Source of the DNA: Gammaproteobacteria bacterium
Lineage (GTDB): Bacteria; Pseudomonadota; Gammaproteobacteria; Diplorickettsiales; Diplorickettsiaceae
NCBI GenBank assembly: GCA_013288455.1
Contig: JABDBU010000027.1
Span: forward strand, 1-9,017
Direction: 5' to 3'
Length of the DNA stretch: 9,017 nt
Positions within the stretch are counted from its first letter, which is position 1. Each line of letters starts with the position of its first letter. Below the pieces are notes generated by a model. That model worked only from the letters and a program-made list of their open reading frames with translations. It was not told the origin of the DNA and made no database searches. A program made the position numbers and the translations under genes. Shown here one piece after another: positions 1-6,856 of the stretch.

Positions 1-164
1 GCTTCTGCATGAGGTGAGCCATTCGTCCAATGATAACCACTGGCTATAGGTTTTTCATCTTTAACCAAAATAGCGCCGACACAAGGATTAGGCGCACAAA
101 AGCCGCGGCGCAATCCAGCGAGTGAGAGAGCTTGTTTAAGGTAGTTTTCTGCTAACTTGCTCAT
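1..164 (-). CDS. ribD: RibD, N-terminal deaminase domain, partial (cut by left edge)
   Basis: Riboflavin biosynthesis protein RibD normally combines a pyrimidine deaminase and a reductase and acts in the cytoplasm after GTP cyclohydrolase II. Only the first 54 codons are inside the window. They show the diagnostic deaminase start: APNPCVGAILV (residues 24-34), then GYHWTNGSPHAE ending at residue 54. His52 should be a zinc ligand and Glu54 the catalytic glutamate. The reductase domain is outside the window, so a deaminase-only form cannot be excluded. The ATG at 162-164 overlaps the TGA of mpl (ATGA, 161-164) and has no good ribosome binding site of its own. Translation is therefore probably coupled to mpl. 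Family identity is clear from the PNPxVG and PHAE motifs. Confidence 0.88.
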   Translation of the reverse strand, partial: MSKLAENYLKQALSLAGLRRGFCAPNPCVGAILVKDEKPIASGYHWTNGSPHAE

Positions 165-1516
165 AACTTTGACAAAGCGGAAATCAATTTTTCGTGAATA
201 GAGTCAAAACCTTGGTTACTCATGATAACGATATGATCATATGGTTTGGTTTCTTGTGCTAAATTTTGCACAAGCGCTGTCAGCGAATCACAAATCTGTG
301 TGGGAACAGGTGCCATTTTAGCGCATTGCTCAATTCCCCAGTCTAATTGCGGTCGTATCAACCACACTTTATCGGCATCTCGTAAAGAAGGACCTAAGGT
401 ATCACGATGTACACCGGAGCGCATCGTATGTGTACCACACTGTAAAATTACTAAAATTCGCCCTTTTACAATATGTTGGCGTAAACCAGCAAGTGTGGAT
501 GCAATAGCGGTAGGATGGTGAGCAAAATCGTCGTAAATTGTTATTTGATTAATTTTTTTATAAATTTCTAAACGACATTTAACCCCTTGAAATTGATTTA
601 ATGCTGCGATTGCTGCACTGGGCTCAATACCAATATGACGCGCAGCAACGATAGCAGCGAGTGCATTGGAAACATTATGTCTACCGAGTAATGACCAGTG
701 AATTTCTCCTTTTTTACGTTGTTGATAGTGTACAGTAAATTGACTGGCATCCGATTTGATAAATTCTGCTCGCCAATCTGAGTCGATTCCTGTGTACTCG
801 ACAGTTGTCCAACAGCCCTGTGATAGCACATCTTGTAGATTTTTGTCTTCTTTGGGCAGTATAACGAGGCCTTCACCTGGGACAGTACGCAGTAAGTAGG
901 AAAATTGTAACTGAATAGCACGTAAATCTGAAAAAATGTCGGCGTGATCAAATTCAAGGTTGTTTAAAATAAGCGTGCGTGGATGATAATGAATAAATTT
1001 TGGTCGTTTATCAAAAAAAGCAGTGTCATATTCGTCGGCTTCAATGATAAAGAATGGATGCTTCCCCAATCTAGCAGAGGTACTGAAATTTTTTGCAATG
1101 CCGCCTATGAGAAATCCCGGATTTAAGCCAGCATACTGCATTATCCAGCTCAGTAAGCTGGTAACTGTTGTTTTGCCGTGTGTACCGGCTACCGCCAAAA
1201 CATGGCGGCCGTTTAGAATGTTCTCTGCTAGCCATTGAGGGCCGGAGATATAGGCCAATCCTTTGTTGAGAACATACTCCACACAGGGATTGCCACGTTT
1301 CATGGTGTTACCTATGATAACGAGCTGAGGATGTGAGAAAAATTGACTAAGATCGTCGTAACCATCAAAGATGGGTATTCCTTGCTTTAGTAGATGACTG
1401 CTCATGGGTGGGTAAACATTAGTGTCTGAACCCGTGACTACATGTCCTTTTTCCTTAGCGAGCAATGCAATGCCTGCCATGAATGTGCCACAGATGCCCA
1501 AAATATGGAGTCGCAT
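161..1516 (-). CDS. mpl: UDP-N-acetylmuramate:L-alanyl-gamma-D-glutamyl-meso-diaminopimelate ligase
   Basis: Mpl ligates the recycled murein tripeptide to UDP-MurNAc using ATP, a cytoplasmic step of peptidoglycan recycling. At 451 aa it has normal Mur-ligase length. Visible landmarks are the N-terminal Rossmann start LHILGICGTFM (residues 3-13), the P-loop GTHGKTT (111-117), EADEYDTAFFDKRPKF (159-174) typical of Mpl rather than MurC, NNLEFDHADIF (185-195), GRHNVSNALAA (278-288), DDFAHHPTA (329-337) and the Mpl-type ending SNQGFDSIHEKL. One segment is unusual: residues 358-367 read LQCGTHTMRS where the family commonly has something like EPRSNTM. Mpl is preferred over MurC because of DDFAHHPTAI and the absence of MurC-specific N-terminal spacing. 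ATG at 1514-1516 begins directly before the dinucleotide-binding motif; no strong Shine-Dalgarno is visible. It is followed by overlapping ribD. Confidence 0.95.
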   Translation of the reverse strand: MRLHILGICGTFMAGIALLAKEKGHVVTGSDTNVYPPMSSHLLKQGIPIFDGYDDLSQFFSHPQLVIIGNTMKRGNPCVEYVLNKGLAYISGPQWLAENILNGRHVLAVAGTHGKTTVTSLLSWIMQYAGLNPGFLIGGIAKNFSTSARLGKHPFFIIEADEYDTAFFDKRPKFIHYHPRTLILNNLEFDHADIFSDLRAIQLQFSYLLRTVPGEGLVILPKEDKNLQDVLSQGCWTTVEYTGIDSDWRAEFIKSDASQFTVHYQQRKKGEIHWSLLGRHNVSNALAAIVAARHIGIEPSAAIAALNQFQGVKCRLEIYKKINQITIYDDFAHHPTAIASTLAGLRQHIVKGRILVILQCGTHTMRSGVHRDTLGPSLRDADKVWLIRPQLDWGIEQCAKMAPVPTQICDSLTALVQNLAQETKPYDHIVIMSNQGFDSIHEKLISALSKL

Positions 1517-1578
1517 GTGTCTGTCTAGAAAAGATATAAACGTTTTAGGTATATTAACGGATCTCTAGCAATTAGGAA

Positions 1579-1676
1579 TTTTGCTTCAAGACAAGGTGTG
1601 ATACAAGGAAGCCAACGCAGCGCCTATACAGATAATGCGCGGTGCGGCCAACCCTGTAACGAGGCCTGAAGCAAAA
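1579..1676. repeat. 98-bp imperfect palindrome (possible structured RNA or MITE-like repeat)
   Basis: The divergent mpl/pfp intergenic region carries nested complementary segments. The outer arms are a perfect 10-bp inverted repeat, TTTTGCTTCA (1579-1588) and TGAAGCAAAA (1667-1676). Inside are TACAAGG (1602-1608) against CCCTGTA (1652-1658) with one mismatch, CGCA (1616-1619) against TGCG (1643-1646), and GCGC (1620-1623) against GCGC (1637-1640). They enclose a 13-nt loop. Hand count gives about 51% G+C, higher than the neighbours. The nested order would fold into a long hairpin as RNA or cruciform. It could be a dispersed intergenic repeat, a small RNA or part of the pfp leader. It matches no RNA family I recognise. 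Confidence 0.55.
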
Positions 1677-1718
1677 GAGCAATTTATAGAGCTGCCCTTC
1701 GGCTTCTTTAAGTTAACT

Positions 1719-1724
1719 GGAGAG
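1719..1724 (+). promoter_or_regulatory. Ribosome binding site of pfp
   Basis: GGAGAG lies 8 nt before the ATG at 1733. It fixes the start at 1733 and rules out the out-of-frame ATG at 1725. Confidence 0.75.
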
Positions 1725-1732
1725 ATGGTGAA

Positions 1733-2998
1733 ATGTCAAAAAAAAACGCTTTTTATGCACAATCTGGGGGAGTAACGGCTGTTATCAATGCGACGGCATG
1801 TGGTCTTCTTGAAACAGCAAGACGTCATAAAACTAAGATAGGGAAAGTATATGCGGGTTGCAACGGAATAATCGGCGCATTGACAGAAAATTTAATCGAT
1901 ACTAGCAAGGAAACGGCCACAGCAATCGCTGCCCTGCGTTATACGCCCGGTGGTGCATTTGGCTCTTGTCGCTATAAATTGAACAATGTGGAAAAAAATC
2001 GTTCTGAATATGAGCGGCTATTGGCTGTGTTTGCAGCGCATGATATCGCTTATTTTTTTTATAATGGTGGCGGCGATTCACAGGATACTGTTCACAAGGT
2101 TTCTTTGTTAAGTAAAGCAATGGGTTATCCGTTAATCTGTATTGGTATTCCGAAAACCGTCGATAATGATTTACCTATTACTGATAATTCTCCTGGTTTT
2201 GGTTCTGTTGCGAAATATGTTGCTGTTGCTACTCGCGAGGCCGGCTTGGACATTGCATCCATGCATGCTACTTCAACGAAGGTCTTTATCATGGAAGTTA
2301 TGGGACGTCACACAGGATGGATAGCGGCCGCCAGTGGATTAGCTGCGGAAAAAAAAGGAGAACCGCCACATATCATTTTGTTTCCAGAAATAGTGTTCAA
2401 TGAAGATGCATTTTTAAATCAGGTTAATAAAATAGTTCACTACTACGGATATTGTGTCATTGTTCTTGCGGAAGGTGTGCGTGATTCGAAGAATGAATTT
2501 TTAGTTGCATCCAATACGAGCGATGCATTTGGCCATAAACAGCTAGGTGGCGCAGCGCCTGCGCTAGCACAACGTATTAAAACCAAATTAGGATTCAAAT
2601 ATCATTGGGCTGTGCCAGATTATTTGCAGCGTTCTGCTCGGCACATTGCTTCTGCGATCGATGTGGAACAAGCCTATGCTTTAGGTAAAGCAGCGATTGA
2701 ATTAGCTATCAAAGGAGAAACAGGCATTATGCCCATCATCGTCAGAAGAGCCAGTAGGAGCTATCAGTGGAAAATTGGTTTAGCAAATTTGGCAGATGTA
2801 GCGAACCAAGAAAAAAAACTGCCTCGATCTTTCATCACAGCAGATGGTTTTCATATCACTCAACGTTGCCGCAACTATCTTCGCCCATTAATTCAGGGAG
2901 AGGATTACCCTCCCTATAAACAAGGGTTGCCAAATTACATTCACCTTCGAAGGCATAAAGTGGCAAAAAAATTAGAAAAATATGTTATTCAGTTTTAG
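1733..2998 (+). CDS. pfp: Pyrophosphate-dependent 6-phosphofructokinase
   Basis: Interconverts fructose 6-phosphate and fructose 1,6-bisphosphate, using PPi/Pi instead of ATP/ADP, so the step is reversible; cytoplasmic, central glycolysis/gluconeogenesis. The 421-aa protein has AQSGGVTAVINA (residues 9-20), NGGGDSQDT (111-119), PKTVDND (140-146), MGRHTGWIA (190-198) and AEGVR (246-250). Asp115 stands where ATP enzymes have Gly (GGDGS), and Lys141 stands where they have Gly (PGTIDND). Both are the established markers of PPi specificity. Length and motifs fit the PPi-type family of proteobacteria. The gene is monocistronic by layout: divergent from mpl, with a likely terminator after it. No convincing sigma-70 promoter could be picked out upstream, because the 98-bp palindrome occupies much of that space. 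Confidence 0.93.
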   Translation: MSKKNAFYAQSGGVTAVINATACGLLETARRHKTKIGKVYAGCNGIIGALTENLIDTSKETATAIAALRYTPGGAFGSCRYKLNNVEKNRSEYERLLAVFAAHDIAYFFYNGGGDSQDTVHKVSLLSKAMGYPLICIGIPKTVDNDLPITDNSPGFGSVAKYVAVATREAGLDIASMHATSTKVFIMEVMGRHTGWIAAASGLAAEKKGEPPHIILFPEIVFNEDAFLNQVNKIVHYYGYCVIVLAEGVRDSKNEFLVASNTSDAFGHKQLGGAAPALAQRIKTKLGFKYHWAVPDYLQRSARHIASAIDVEQAYALGKAAIELAIKGETGIMPIIVRRASRSYQWKIGLANLADVANQEKKLPRSFITADGFHITQRCRNYLRPLIQGEDYPPYKQGLPNYIHLRRHKVAKKLEKYVIQF

Positions 2999-3057
2999 AG
3001 TAAAGTGATTTTATATTTAGTTAGGTAATATTAATTACCTTTAAAGTTACTTTTTTT
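2999..3057 (+). terminator. Possible terminator after pfp
   Basis: A hairpin AGGTAAT-ATTA-ATTACCT (3023-3040) has seven paired bases and a 4-nt loop, followed after 10 nt by seven Ts (3051-3057). AGTAA (2999-3003) can also pair with TTACT (3047-3051), which would bring the stem directly against the T tract. The stem is AT-rich, so strength is uncertain. The same palindrome could alternatively bind a regulator. Confidence 0.4.
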
Positions 3058-3119
3058 GACATTTGTAGCGGGGTAAACTGGGTATAAGTTTAACTAGCGG
3101 GTCATAACGATAACATAAT
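3056..3119 (+). promoter_or_regulatory. Promoter/operator region of the HTH regulator
   Basis: TTGACA (3056-3061) and TATAAG (3083-3088) resemble -35 and -10 boxes, but the 21-bp spacer is too long. An alternative is TTAACT (3090-3095) with CATAAT (3114-3119), spacer 18; it would start transcription only a few bases before the ATG at 3131, giving an almost leaderless mRNA. An inverted repeat TAAACT-7-AGTTTA (3074-3079, 3087-3092) overlaps these elements. Direct repeats TAGCGGG (3066-3072 and 3095-3101, 29 bp apart) flank it. The layout suggests an operator, possibly for the adjacent regulator itself. Confidence 0.4.
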
Positions 3120-3130
3120 AAAGCTATGGC

Positions 3131-3823
3131 ATGAACGTAAAAGATATTAGACGTAAGAATTTAAGGAGATTGGCACGTCTGGAAGGGGGTATTACAGATT
3201 TGTCAGAGCGTCTTGACCGTTCTCAAAGCCAAATAAGCCATTTGATCGGACATAGTCCCATTAAAAATATTGGGGATAGGTTAGCAAGTCATATCGAGAC
3301 AGTTTTTAATAAGCCCCGTGGTTGGCTGGACCGTGAGCACGAAACAGAAGAGGCGGGTGGTTTATATGATCCGCACGAAAAGAGTTACCCTAGTTCTAGT
3401 TATAGAGTTCCTTTATTAAGTGTACAAGAGACCAAGGATAGATTTGTTCAGTTATCTAAATTGCCTGCTAAAACCTACTCTACCTATTTGAGTACGAGTA
3501 TTCCACTGAGTCCTGATGCCTTTGCTATACGAGTGGAAAATGACTGCATGGAAGCTGCTCCTGGTTTTAGTTTTCCAAAGAACAGTATCATTGTTTTAGA
3601 TACGGATTGTGTGCCTCATAGTGGTGCATTTATTTTAGCCAGGTTAAAGCAAGGCACAGGAGCTACTTTGTTGTTTAGGCAGTTGGTTATCGATGGTAGT
3701 CAGCGGTATTTAAAGGCGTTAAATCTCCACTATCCATTAATAGAAATGCAAGCGGATGATGCGACGTGTGGAGTTGTACGTTTCATGTTGATGGAATGCG
3801 ATAAGCAGGCACGAATCGCCTAA
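3131..3823 (+). CDS. C2/LexA-fold HTH transcriptional regulator with a degenerate protease site
   Basis: DNA-binding regulator of 230 aa, cytoplasmic. Residues 1-67 form a lambda-repressor-like HTH domain: recognition unit about 21-40 (ITDLSERLDRSQSQISHLIG), then KNIGDRLASHIE and PRGWLD, typical of phage C2-like and S24-type regulators. Residues about 92-220 are the C-terminal LexA/CI/UmuD-like domain (VPLLS, FAIRVENDCME, SFPKNSIIVLDTD, ATLLFRQLVIDG, CGVVRFM). The expected catalytic Ser is Cys139 (TGC, 3545-3547). The expected Lys is Arg183 (AGG, 3677-3679). The usual Ala-Gly cleavage pair after VPLxSxVQ reads Glu100-Thr101. Dimerisation may be kept while self-cleavage is probably lost. There is no Shine-Dalgarno before the ATG at 3131. 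Its targets are unknown; no prophage genes are in the window, so it may be a domesticated phage-type repressor. Confidence 0.87.
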   Translation: MNVKDIRRKNLRRLARLEGGITDLSERLDRSQSQISHLIGHSPIKNIGDRLASHIETVFNKPRGWLDREHETEEAGGLYDPHEKSYPSSSYRVPLLSVQETKDRFVQLSKLPAKTYSTYLSTSIPLSPDAFAIRVENDCMEAAPGFSFPKNSIIVLDTDCVPHSGAFILARLKQGTGATLLFRQLVIDGSQRYLKALNLHYPLIEMQADDATCGVVRFMLMECDKQARIA

Positions 3824-3848
3824 GTGCTTAAGATTTTGTATGATTTTT
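3802..3848 (+). terminator. Possible terminator of the HTH regulator gene
   Basis: TAAGCA (3802-3807) pairs with TGCTTA (3825-3830), and GGC (3808-3810) pairs with GCC (3818-3820) around a 7-nt loop. A 4-nt bulge, TAAG, contains the TAA stop codon. T-rich DNA follows (ATTTTGTATGATTTTT). The hairpin overlaps the last codons and sits between two convergent genes. It is imperfect, so this is a modest call. Confidence 0.35.
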
Positions 3849-4548
3849 AATCAAGCTCCTTTGTGACAATGGCTTTTATGCTACCTTTTACAGCTAAAGC
3901 CGCTGCAAAATTTGGATGCAGTGTGAGGGTGCACAGAGAGTATGGATATTTTTTTTTGCACAAAATATTTTTATCTGAAACCATTTTTTTTCTGTTCGCA
4001 TCACTTGCATATTGTGAAAGAGGATGGGTTTTGAGTGAATGCCCGAATGCCTTTATTGAGGCCTCGAGTTTCACCCATGCGTTAAAAAAGGCATGTAGCT
4101 TTTTTTCACCGTTAAGTTTTTTGAGTCGTTCACAATCGTCACTAGAGAGAAAGCGGTAAGCGATCTTATCGATATTGTTTCTAAAAATCTTCAATTCCAG
4201 ATCGATTCCTATCGGTGTATCGAGTGTAAAAGCCAAAGCTGCCATATTTTTTGAGTGTGATAAACTGAATTCTATTTGTTTTTTCATTGAAGGATTAAGA
4301 AATAGGGGTTTTCCTAATGGAGTATAAGAAAAATGAATTTTTTCTGGAGGTTGCTCGCTGTAAACAGACAATAGCTTACGCAACAGGCCATGGGTTAAAA
4401 TAAAACGTTGACGATAGGGTAATTTTAGTTTTTCTGCCCGTGCTTTTTCTGCAGCAGAAAGCCAGCACCAGAAAGTGCGGCAGCGTTTATCATGAAGGTC
4501 GAGTGTTGTATGCCAGACGTGGACGGAGTTGTTATTCAAGGGCATCAT
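3847..4548 (-). CDS. Sfp/HetI-type 4'-phosphopantetheinyl transferase
   Basis: Transfers the phosphopantetheine arm of CoA to a serine of a carrier protein; cytoplasmic. The 233-aa length is typical for Sfp-type enzymes. Visible motifs are YTPLGKPLF (residues 75-83), the FSLSHS core with following AALAFT (94-107), the Mg-binding IGIDLE (113-118; Asp116, Glu118) and FNAWVKLEASIKAFG (155-169). The last motif is normally WxxKEAxxK. Here Leu161 replaces the usual Lys, while Glu162, a metal ligand in this family, and Lys166 remain. It follows hemE after 26 nt and is the last gene of the FUSC-hemE operon. No polyketide or peptide synthetase is in the window, so the partner carrier protein cannot be named. 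Two ATGs in a row (4548 and 4545) are possible starts; the ribosome binding site is weak. It converges on the HTH regulator gene with a 23-bp gap. Confidence 0.87.
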   Translation of the reverse strand: MMPLNNNSVHVWHTTLDLHDKRCRTFWCWLSAAEKARAEKLKLPYRQRFILTHGLLRKLLSVYSEQPPEKIHFSYTPLGKPLFLNPSMKKQIEFSLSHSKNMAALAFTLDTPIGIDLELKIFRNNIDKIAYRFLSSDDCERLKKLNGEKKLHAFFNAWVKLEASIKAFGHSLKTHPLSQYASDANRKKMVSDKNILCKKKYPYSLCTLTLHPNFAAALAVKGSIKAIVTKELD

Positions 4549-4574
4549 AAATTTTCATTCTTGAAGAAAAATTT

Positions 4575-5678
4575 TTAATTTGAGATCGACGTATCGTTGG
4601 TTTCAATAGAGTTTTTTTTATGCCAATAAGAGCTGAGGGTGTGTACAGTGTCGACAAGAAATTTCACATTTTCTGTAGAAGTATGTGGGGAAATGCCGTG
4701 GCCTAAGTTAAATACATGACCAGGGTTCGAACCATAGGAATGCAAGATACTGGATACTTCTTCACGTATATATTCCTCGGAACCGTATAAGACAGCAGGA
4801 TCCATATTGCCTTGTAAGGCCACTTGATTGCCTACGTATTGACGTGCTTCTCCCAGTTCAACAGTCCAGTCCAGACCAATGGCATCACAACCTGAATCCG
4901 CCATTTTCTGTAGTGATGATAATCCAGCCCCCTTAGTAAATAATACAATGGGTATTTTTTGTTGTTGATATTCACGGGTAAGGTTTGAAATAATTTTTTT
5001 CATATAATTGAGTGAAAACGTTTGATAAGCCGATGGAGTTAATAATCCGCCCCAAGTATCAAAGATCATCAGTACTTGCGCACCTGCGGCTAGTTGTGCA
5101 TTGAGGTACTGTATAATGGCCAGCGTGAGTGTGTTCAATAACTGATGCAGTAAACTAGGCTGCTGATACAGCATGGTTTTAATTTGTTTGAACTCTCGGC
5201 AACTGCCACCTTCTAGCATATAGCACGCTAATGTCCACGGGCTGCCAGAAAATCCGATGATGGGCACTTTGTCACGTAGTTCACGCCTACACAGAGAAAT
5301 TGCGTCACATACATAGCGTAGTTCAGTCATTGGGTCAGGAATAGCTAAGTTTCGTATGTCTGCTGCTGTTTTAATCGGCTTAGCAAACTTTGGCCCTTCA
5401 CCTTCTACAAAATAAAGACCCAAGCCCATGGCATCCGGGATCGTCAAAATATCAGTAAAGATGATGACAGCATCTAAGTCAAAGCGTGCCAAGGGCTGTA
5501 AGCTTACCTCAGAAGCTAACTCAGCAGTTTTACATAATGTCAAAAAACTGCCAGCCTTTTTGCGCGCAGCACGATACTCGGGCAAATAACGTCCTGCTTG
5601 GCGCATGATCCAAATAGGTGTGCGATCAACGGGCTGACGACAAAAAGCGCGTATCAAGCGATGTGGCGATAGATTCAT
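4575..5678 (-). CDS. hemE: Uroporphyrinogen decarboxylase
   Basis: Decarboxylates the four acetate side chains of uroporphyrinogen III to give coproporphyrinogen III, in cytoplasmic haem synthesis. At 367 aa it is close to the usual 340-370. It shows both family signatures: [16 protein letters not shown] (residues 21-36) and [17 protein letters not shown] (141-157). Also present are [13 protein letters not shown] (74-86, with the essential Asp76), DTWGGLLTP (207-215), GLDWTV (268-273), LQGNMDP (288-294) and NLGHGI (324-329) with the conserved His327. The C-terminal 15 residues ([14 protein letters not shown] region) are a polar extension. Start ATG at 5676-5678 is supported by AAGG 9 nt upstream and sits only 4 nt after the stop of the FUSC gene. 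The two genes are therefore surely cotranscribed, and the phosphopantetheinyl transferase gene follows. Confidence 0.97.
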   Translation of the reverse strand: MNLSPHRLIRAFCRQPVDRTPIWIMRQAGRYLPEYRAARKKAGSFLTLCKTAELASEVSLQPLARFDLDAVIIFTDILTIPDAMGLGLYFVEGEGPKFAKPIKTAADIRNLAIPDPMTELRYVCDAISLCRRELRDKVPIIGFSGSPWTLACYMLEGGSCREFKQIKTMLYQQPSLLHQLLNTLTLAIIQYLNAQLAAGAQVLMIFDTWGGLLTPSAYQTFSLNYMKKIISNLTREYQQQKIPIVLFTKGAGLSSLQKMADSGCDAIGLDWTVELGEARQYVGNQVALQGNMDPAVLYGSEEYIREEVSSILHSYGSNPGHVFNLGHGISPHTSTENVKFLVDTVHTLSSYWHKKNSIETNDTSISN

Positions 5679-5682
5679 TGCA

Positions 5683-6750
5683 TTAAACCTTGTTGATTAA
5701 AGGATGCATTTTATGCAGTCTAGCTAATAAACGACCGGCAGCAAATATAAACAGATCAACAGCAAATTTGTCAGATGCATTCTTTGTCAGTGGCTCAAGT
5801 TGTTGCCGCATCTTATTTCCCCAGTCTGAAAAATTATCTAAAAATTCAATCAAGTTGCTGTGTTGTTCAGTCTCGACCTGGTTTATGATCGATGTAAAGG
5901 TACGTTGGCTCATTTCGTAAATGCTTTGGACTAGGGCTTGTTCGTTAATACACGCGCCGACTTCTTCTGAAAAAAGTGATAAAGCCTGTTGCATTAAGTT
6001 TAGATAACGAAAAATTTCACGTTCGCCTGCTAAAATATCACTAAAAATCCTTGCTAAATCTGCTCGATCAAAAGATTCACGTCTAACTTCACGATAGAGT
6101 TGATTTTGCATTACGAGATGAGTAATTACTTTTTCGTCATAAGCTATATAAGCCTTTTCTGCTTTTGCAGAATTCCACACTCTCAGTTGCTCAGAAAGCG
6201 TTTTTAACTCTATTAGGGTGCTGATCAATGAACGGCGTAAGTACGTACGCGACCGTAGAGGAAACATGAAACGTGAAACCAGGAAAGCAAGCAGAATACC
6301 TAAACTAATTTCAAAACAACGATCTATGGCGATAGCATAACTCGGAGGCTGGGAGGTCATGATGATAAGGACAGTTATTGCACCGACGGAGCTAGCTTCA
6401 CTCAAGTAGCTCGGGCTATCGGCAATATAACTGAAAAGGGCTGCGGTGAAGCATAGTGCTAAGGTGGTCCATATGACGCTAGGATAGGCCAAGTAAAGCG
6501 TTAAAGCGGCAATGCAGGCGCCCATCAAGCTGCCAAGAAAGCGCATATAGGATTTTTGCATCAATGCGCCGATTCGAGATTGTGCACACATAACTAGCAG
6601 CACACTGATGAGTATCCATCGACCTTGTACGGGCATATTAAATGCTCGAACGATAATAATTCCTATAAAAAGGGCGATGGCTGTCTTTAAGCAATGAATG
6701 AACCGATTACTGTCTATCATAGAAAACCGAAACCATCGCAATAGATTCAT
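5683..6750 (-). CDS. FUSC-family inner-membrane protein (aromatic acid exporter-like, half size)
   Basis: A 355-aa membrane protein of the fusaric acid resistance/aromatic acid exporter-like group. About six hydrophobic segments fill the first half: residues 20-37, 45-58, 72-90, 93-110, 120-133 and 146-164. The last is the family-typical [22 protein letters not shown] (split here as [10 protein letters not shown] then [12 protein letters not shown]). Residues 170-355 form a soluble, mostly helical cytoplasmic part. Full-length AaeB-type proteins have about 650 aa with two such modules, so this is a single-module form. Its substrate is unknown; related proteins move aromatic acids or other small organic molecules. 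The first ATG (6748-6750) has no clear ribosome binding site, and Met11 is a possible alternative. It is the first gene of the operon with hemE (4-nt gap), downstream of a recognisable promoter. Confidence 0.78.
   Translation of the reverse strand: MNLLRWFRFSMIDSNRFIHCLKTAIALFIGIIIVRAFNMPVQGRWILISVLLVMCAQSRIGALMQKSYMRFLGSLMGACIAALTLYLAYPSVIWTTLALCFTAALFSYIADSPSYLSEASSVGAITVLIIMTSQPPSYAIAIDRCFEISLGILLAFLVSRFMFPLRSRTYLRRSLISTLIELKTLSEQLRVWNSAKAEKAYIAYDEKVITHLVMQNQLYREVRRESFDRADLARIFSDILAGEREIFRYLNLMQQALSLFSEEVGACINEQALVQSIYEMSQRTFTSIINQVETEQHSNLIEFLDNFSDWGNKMRQQLEPLTKNASDKFAVDLFIFAAGRLLARLHKMHPLINKV
5688..5691 (-). promoter_or_regulatory. Ribosome binding site of hemE
   Basis: AAGG on the minus strand lies 9 nt before the hemE ATG and inside the last codons of the FUSC gene, indicating coupled translation. 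Confidence 0.6.
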
Positions 6751-6812
6751 AGTAAAAATATTCTGTCAGAGCGTCTTTAGTGGGCGCTGCTCAAAGTTAG
6801 AAATATAGTCAA

Positions 6813-6842
6813 TTTATAGAGGTACCTTATCAATTGACTCAA
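6813..6842 (-). promoter_or_regulatory. Predicted sigma-70 promoter of the FUSC-hemE-PPTase operon
   Basis: On the minus strand, TTGAGT (6837-6842) and TATAAA (6813-6818) are separated by 18 bp, giving 4/6 and 5/6 matches to consensus. It lies between the pilQ stop and the FUSC start and leaves a leader of about 55 nt. The spacer includes part of an 8-bp palindrome, TCAATTGA (6830-6837). No terminator for pilQ is evident before it, so read-through from the pil genes is also possible. Confidence 0.5.
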
Positions 6843-6856
6843 GCCATCTGCTGTGA

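Noticed and set aside
246..1238. Short open frames on both strands inside mpl (for example 246-521 plus, 598-957 minus, 1023-1238 plus)
   Set aside because: All are embedded in a well-supported gene and encode no recognisable protein.
1579..1676. 6S RNA, 4.5S (SRP) RNA or tRNA
   Set aside because: Too short for 6S RNA, lacks the conserved SRP GGAAGGAAGCAGCC-like core, and cannot form a cloverleaf with a T-arm.
1691..1704. Small hairpin GCC-CTTC-GGC before pfp as an attenuator or terminator
   Set aside because: Only three paired bases and no T tract directly after it.
1902..2324. Short open frames inside pfp (1902-2120 minus, 2142-2324 plus)
   Set aside because: Overlap conserved catalytic motifs of pfp in the real frame; no independent support.
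3065..3088. TTGTAG (3063-3068) with TATAAG (3083-3088) as the promoter of the regulator
   Set aside because: Spacer of 14 bp is too short for sigma-70.
3863..4159. 98-codon open frame on the plus strand
   Set aside because: Lies wholly inside the phosphopantetheinyl transferase gene on the other strand; its product has no recognisable domain and is a low-complexity mirror of lysine-rich codons.
5690..5920. 76-codon plus-strand open frame in the 3' part of the FUSC gene
   Set aside because: Antisense shadow of a coding region, no ribosome binding site or domain.
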